Assembly (NCBI GenBank): GCA_023423015.1
Contig: JAFAGE010000317.1
Coordinates: 1 to 8,488, forward strand
Direction of reading: 5' to 3'
Source of the DNA: Bacteroidota bacterium
GTDB taxonomy: Bacteria; Bacteroidota; Bacteroidia; Chitinophagales; Chitinophagaceae
DNA: 8,488 bases
Part shown: positions 6,458 to 8,488 of the stretch, in pieces
Numbering within the stretch: position 1 is the stretch's first letter
Layout of the letters: the number at the start of each line of letters is the position of its first letter
Translations under genes and position numbers: made by a program
Notes under the pieces: model-generated
The model's input: only the letters and a program-made list of their open reading frames with translations
The model's database searches: none
What the model was told of the DNA's origin: nothing

Positions 6458-7843
6458 TCAAAATTTTATTTCGCTTGTATCTCCCTCCAACATGGGTAAA
6501 GAATAATTTCCAAAGTCGAAGGTTGTGGAAGCGAACATCTTTTCGAGGCTCTCACGCTCTTCTGCAGAAATTTTAGTTTTGTAGAGGTAGACATATTTAA
6601 GATGCTGCAGTTTCGAAAGCTGAGCCAGCCCGGTTGCAGAAACATCTGTACCTACAAGATTCAGCGAACGCAGTTCTTTCAGGTTTGCTAACTGGGCGAT
6701 GTCCTCGTCTGTAATGGGTGTATTGCTCAGGTTCAATTTTCTCAGGTTAGCAAGAGAAGATATACTGGCGATAGCTTCCTTTTTAAGCGACACTCCATCC
6801 AGTTTCAGCGATATAAGCTGCTGTTTAAAGGGCAGTATTCCCGCAATTAATGAATATGCATGCTGTGGATTGTTGAGCAGGGTAGCTTCAAGATAATTAC
6901 TACCCCTTGCCACAGGAACCACGGTTAGTGACGGATCATTTGCTTTAGCCAGCAAACTGGCGTCTGCAGCTGCTACCGGCTCCTTAGGTACCATCTCAAT
7001 TTCTTCGCTTTGAATGGTTGTCCCCGATTGCAGTGCAAGCAGCACCGGTTCAAGAGTAGGAGGTTGTTTTAACTCGCTCACTTTTTTATGAAAGTCTGCA
7101 CCTGAGGCAACCCACCACTTTAATATTTCAATGTGCTCTTTGGTCAATTGGGTTTTGCTTGGAGGAGGCATGTGATCATCATCTTCCAACGGCAGCAATA
7201 TGCGGGCAATCATTTCACTTTCATCCGGTTTACCTGGCACAACGGCTTCGCCACTTTCGCCACCTTGTAGTATCAATTGCTGGTCATCGAGCCGCAGTTT
7301 TCCTTTTTGTTTGCGTGTTCCATGGCATCCATAACAACGGGATTGCAGTAGTGGCTGAACAATATCTGTATATACTACTGCTTTCTGAATATTAGGAATT
7401 GGCTTCATAGGTTCAGCGCCTGCTGATTCTTCGGATGAAAAACTTAGAAAGCCTTCGCCATGAGTGATTGTGCCACCAAGATGACCGGTTACGAAAAGCA
7501 AAATGAGGGTAATAAACGACGACAGTTTGATCACTGAATTCTTTACGTTTTTGCGATAAAGCGCGTAGAGAATAATGGATAGTACAGCAAGTGCAATACC
7601 CGACCATTGGTGCGGTGATACGAGCTCTTCTTCATAGTCACCACCGGTATTAAGCGCCAGGCCGGTAATGCACGACAAAACTGCCGCGATCATTCCCCAG
7701 AAAATTATCGCCGGTATAGCAGGCCGGATAGCCGCAAAGCGTTTACTTGTGGTGAGCAGTTCAAAACAAAGGCCCAGTAATAATATGCCGATCGGCAGGT
7801 GAACAAGAGCCGGGTGCAATCTTCCAATAAGGTCAGCGATCAT
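6458..7843 (-). CDS. Membrane-anchored c-type cytochrome (Planctomycete-type, PSCyt1) with leucine-rich repeats
   Basis: This is a 461-residue protein in three parts. Residues 1-130 are a DUF2231-like membrane module with LHPALVHLPIG and four helices at about 14-30, 43-66, 79-96 and 104-123, followed by GHLGGTITHGEG. Residues about 157-250 match the Planctomycete cytochrome C domain: haem site CYGCH (Cys170, Cys173, His174), VVPGKPDESEM, and HMPPP with Met225 as possible sixth ligand, then ILKWWVASGAD. Residues about 341-430 contain leucine-rich repeats. Cytoplasmic loops are basic (TTSKRFAAIR, YRKNVKNSVIK) and periplasmic ones acidic, placing both ends and the haem in the periplasm, as c-type maturation needs. 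The gene starts 26 bases after the DUF1501 gene, and these two usually travel with a PSD1 (DUF1549/DUF1553) gene, expected just beyond the right edge. The role of such cassettes is unknown. Start chosen at the ATG at 7843, directly before the first HP motif. Confidence 0.92.
   Translation of the reverse strand: MIADLIGRLHPALVHLPIGILLLGLCFELLTTSKRFAAIRPAIPAIIFWGMIAAVLSCITGLALNTGGDYEEELVSPHQWSGIALAVLSIILYALYRKNVKNSVIKLSSFITLILLFVTGHLGGTITHGEGFLSFSSEESAGAEPMKPIPNIQKAVVYTDIVQPLLQSRCYGCHGTRKQKGKLRLDDQQLILQGGESGEAVVPGKPDESEMIARILLPLEDDDHMPPPSKTQLTKEHIEILKWWVASGADFHKKVSELKQPPTLEPVLLALQSGTTIQSEEIEMVPKEPVAAADASLLAKANDPSLTVVPVARGSNYLEATLLNNPQHAYSLIAGILPFKQQLISLKLDGVSLKKEAIASISSLANLRKLNLSNTPITDEDIAQLANLKELRSLNLVGTDVSATGLAQLSKLQHLKYVYLYKTKISAEERESLEKMFASTTFDFGNYSLPMLEGDTSEIKF
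6566..6817 (-). repeat. Leucine-rich repeats within the cytochrome protein
   Basis: Residues 343-426 carry at least three units of about 24 residues with a leucine pattern: LISLKLDGVSLKKEAI, LRKLNLSNTPITDEDI, LRSLNLVGTDVSATGL, and a weaker LKYVYLYKTKISAEE. The GL/DI-A-x-L linkers (IASISSLAN, IAQLANLKE, LAQLSKLQH) resemble those of other bacterial extracytoplasmic LRRs. They follow the haem domain and are expected in the periplasm, where they would bind a protein or polymer partner. Confidence 0.8.
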
Positions 7844-7869
7844 CTGGTTTATGGGTTCGTATTCGTAAA

Positions 7870-8488
7870 CTATGCAAGTATTTCCTGTATCACTTTGCCT
7901 GAAACATCTGTAAGACGGAATGGCCTTCCCTGGAAAGGATAGGTGAATTGTTCGTGGTCGAATCCCATCAGGTGGAGTATGGTTGCCTGTACGTCGAAGG
8001 CCTCTGTTTTTCCGCTTATAGTTGTGTAACCTATCGGATCGGTTTCGCCATATGAGAAGCCTTTACGAATACCGCCTCCCGCCATCCAGATGGTGAATGC
8101 TTCCGTGTGATGGTCGCGGCCGAGGAATGGATTTACAGCACCGTTGCGGCGTTCCTGCATGGGCGTACGGCCAAATTCACCGGCCCAGACCACAAGCGTT
8201 TCTTCCAGCAACCCGCGTTGTTTCAGATCCAGGATCAGTGCAGTCATTGCTTTATCTATCGAGCGGTATTTGTTGATGATGCCAAGATTGAGTGCATTGT
8301 ATGCGCCGTCGCCATGTGCATCCCATCCCCAGTCGAACAACTGCACCACACGAACGCCTTTCTCTACCAGTTTGCGTGCCAGCAAGGCATTGTTGGCGAA
8401 ACAACTTTTGCCAGGCTTGGTTCCATACATTTCGTGAATGTATGCCGGCTCGTTGTTGATGTTCATAACGTCGGGAGCAGTGATCTGC
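7870..8488 (-). CDS. DUF1501 family protein, C-terminal part (cut by window edge)
   Basis: The frame is open from the right edge to the TAG at 7870, giving 205 residues of a family that is usually near 450-500 long, so the N-terminal half, including any Tat signal, lies outside. The first in-window ATG at 8466 is internal: the seven residues before it (QITAPDV) fit the family. Family marks are KPGKSCFANNALLARKLVE, VQLFDWGWDAHGDG (a likely metal-binding Asp/His region), WAGEFGRTPMQE, GRDHHTEAFTIWMAGGG, DPIGYTTISGK, and the closing ATILHLMGFDHEQFTYPFQGRPFRL. DUF1501 belongs to the alkaline-phosphatase/sulfatase fold clan, but no substrate is established. Together with the cytochrome gene 26 bases downstream it forms the DUF1501/PSCyt1 cassette known from Planctomycetes, Verrucomicrobia and some Bacteroidota. 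Confidence 0.94.
   Translation of the reverse strand, partial: QITAPDVMNINNEPAYIHEMYGTKPGKSCFANNALLARKLVEKGVRVVQLFDWGWDAHGDGAYNALNLGIINKYRSIDKAMTALILDLKQRGLLEETLVVWAGEFGRTPMQERRNGAVNPFLGRDHHTEAFTIWMAGGGIRKGFSYGETDPIGYTTISGKTEAFDVQATILHLMGFDHEQFTYPFQGRPFRLTDVSGKVIQEILA

Noticed and set aside
1..8488. tRNA, rRNA, CRISPR arrays, insertion sequences or attachment sites
   Set aside because: No such repeats, transposase motifs or RNA gene sequences were seen; the coding frames leave only short gaps.

Overview
The window most likely comes from a Bacteroidota chromosome (Chitinophagales or Cytophagales type). This is inferred from the stand-alone CheY-like regulators with an acidic DDxDDQE start, the lack of Shine-Dalgarno sequences before most starts, and a DUF1501/cytochrome cassette of the kind found in this phylum and in Planctomycetes and Verrucomicrobia. 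Eight protein genes fill almost all of it. Seven are on the minus strand and one is on the plus strand. Two genes run off the edges. I see no tRNA, rRNA, CRISPR array or insertion sequence, and no gap longer than 90 bases.

The left part (1-3506, minus) holds a 716-residue two-domain protein, a GH1-type glycoside hydrolase followed by an RmlD-like reductase domain. A TonB-dependent outer-membrane receptor lies 49 bases downstream and is cut by the left edge. The RmlD-like half has lost every hallmark of a working dehydrogenase and looks like a pseudoenzyme domain.

The middle (3587-4455) holds two single-domain response regulators facing each other. Their stop codons overlap by four bases under an 8-bp inverted repeat that may end transcription from both sides. 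The plus-strand regulator is divergent from the GH1-RmlD gene across an 80-base gap.

The right part (4540-8488, minus) is a redox region. Reading in the direction of transcription it has the C-terminal part of a DUF1501 protein, a membrane protein with a c-type haem site and leucine-rich repeats, a soluble flavin/[2Fe-2S] reductase, and a DUF2231 membrane protein carrying a Rieske [2Fe-2S] domain. The last two are 13 bases apart and probably form an electron-transfer pair (NAD(P)H to FAD to plant-type [2Fe-2S] to membrane Rieske). The haem protein and the Rieske protein share a similar N-terminal four-helix membrane module, but charge distribution predicts opposite topology: haem in the periplasm, Rieske in the cytoplasm. 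This redox region and the degenerate GH1-RmlD fusion are the parts most worth follow-up.
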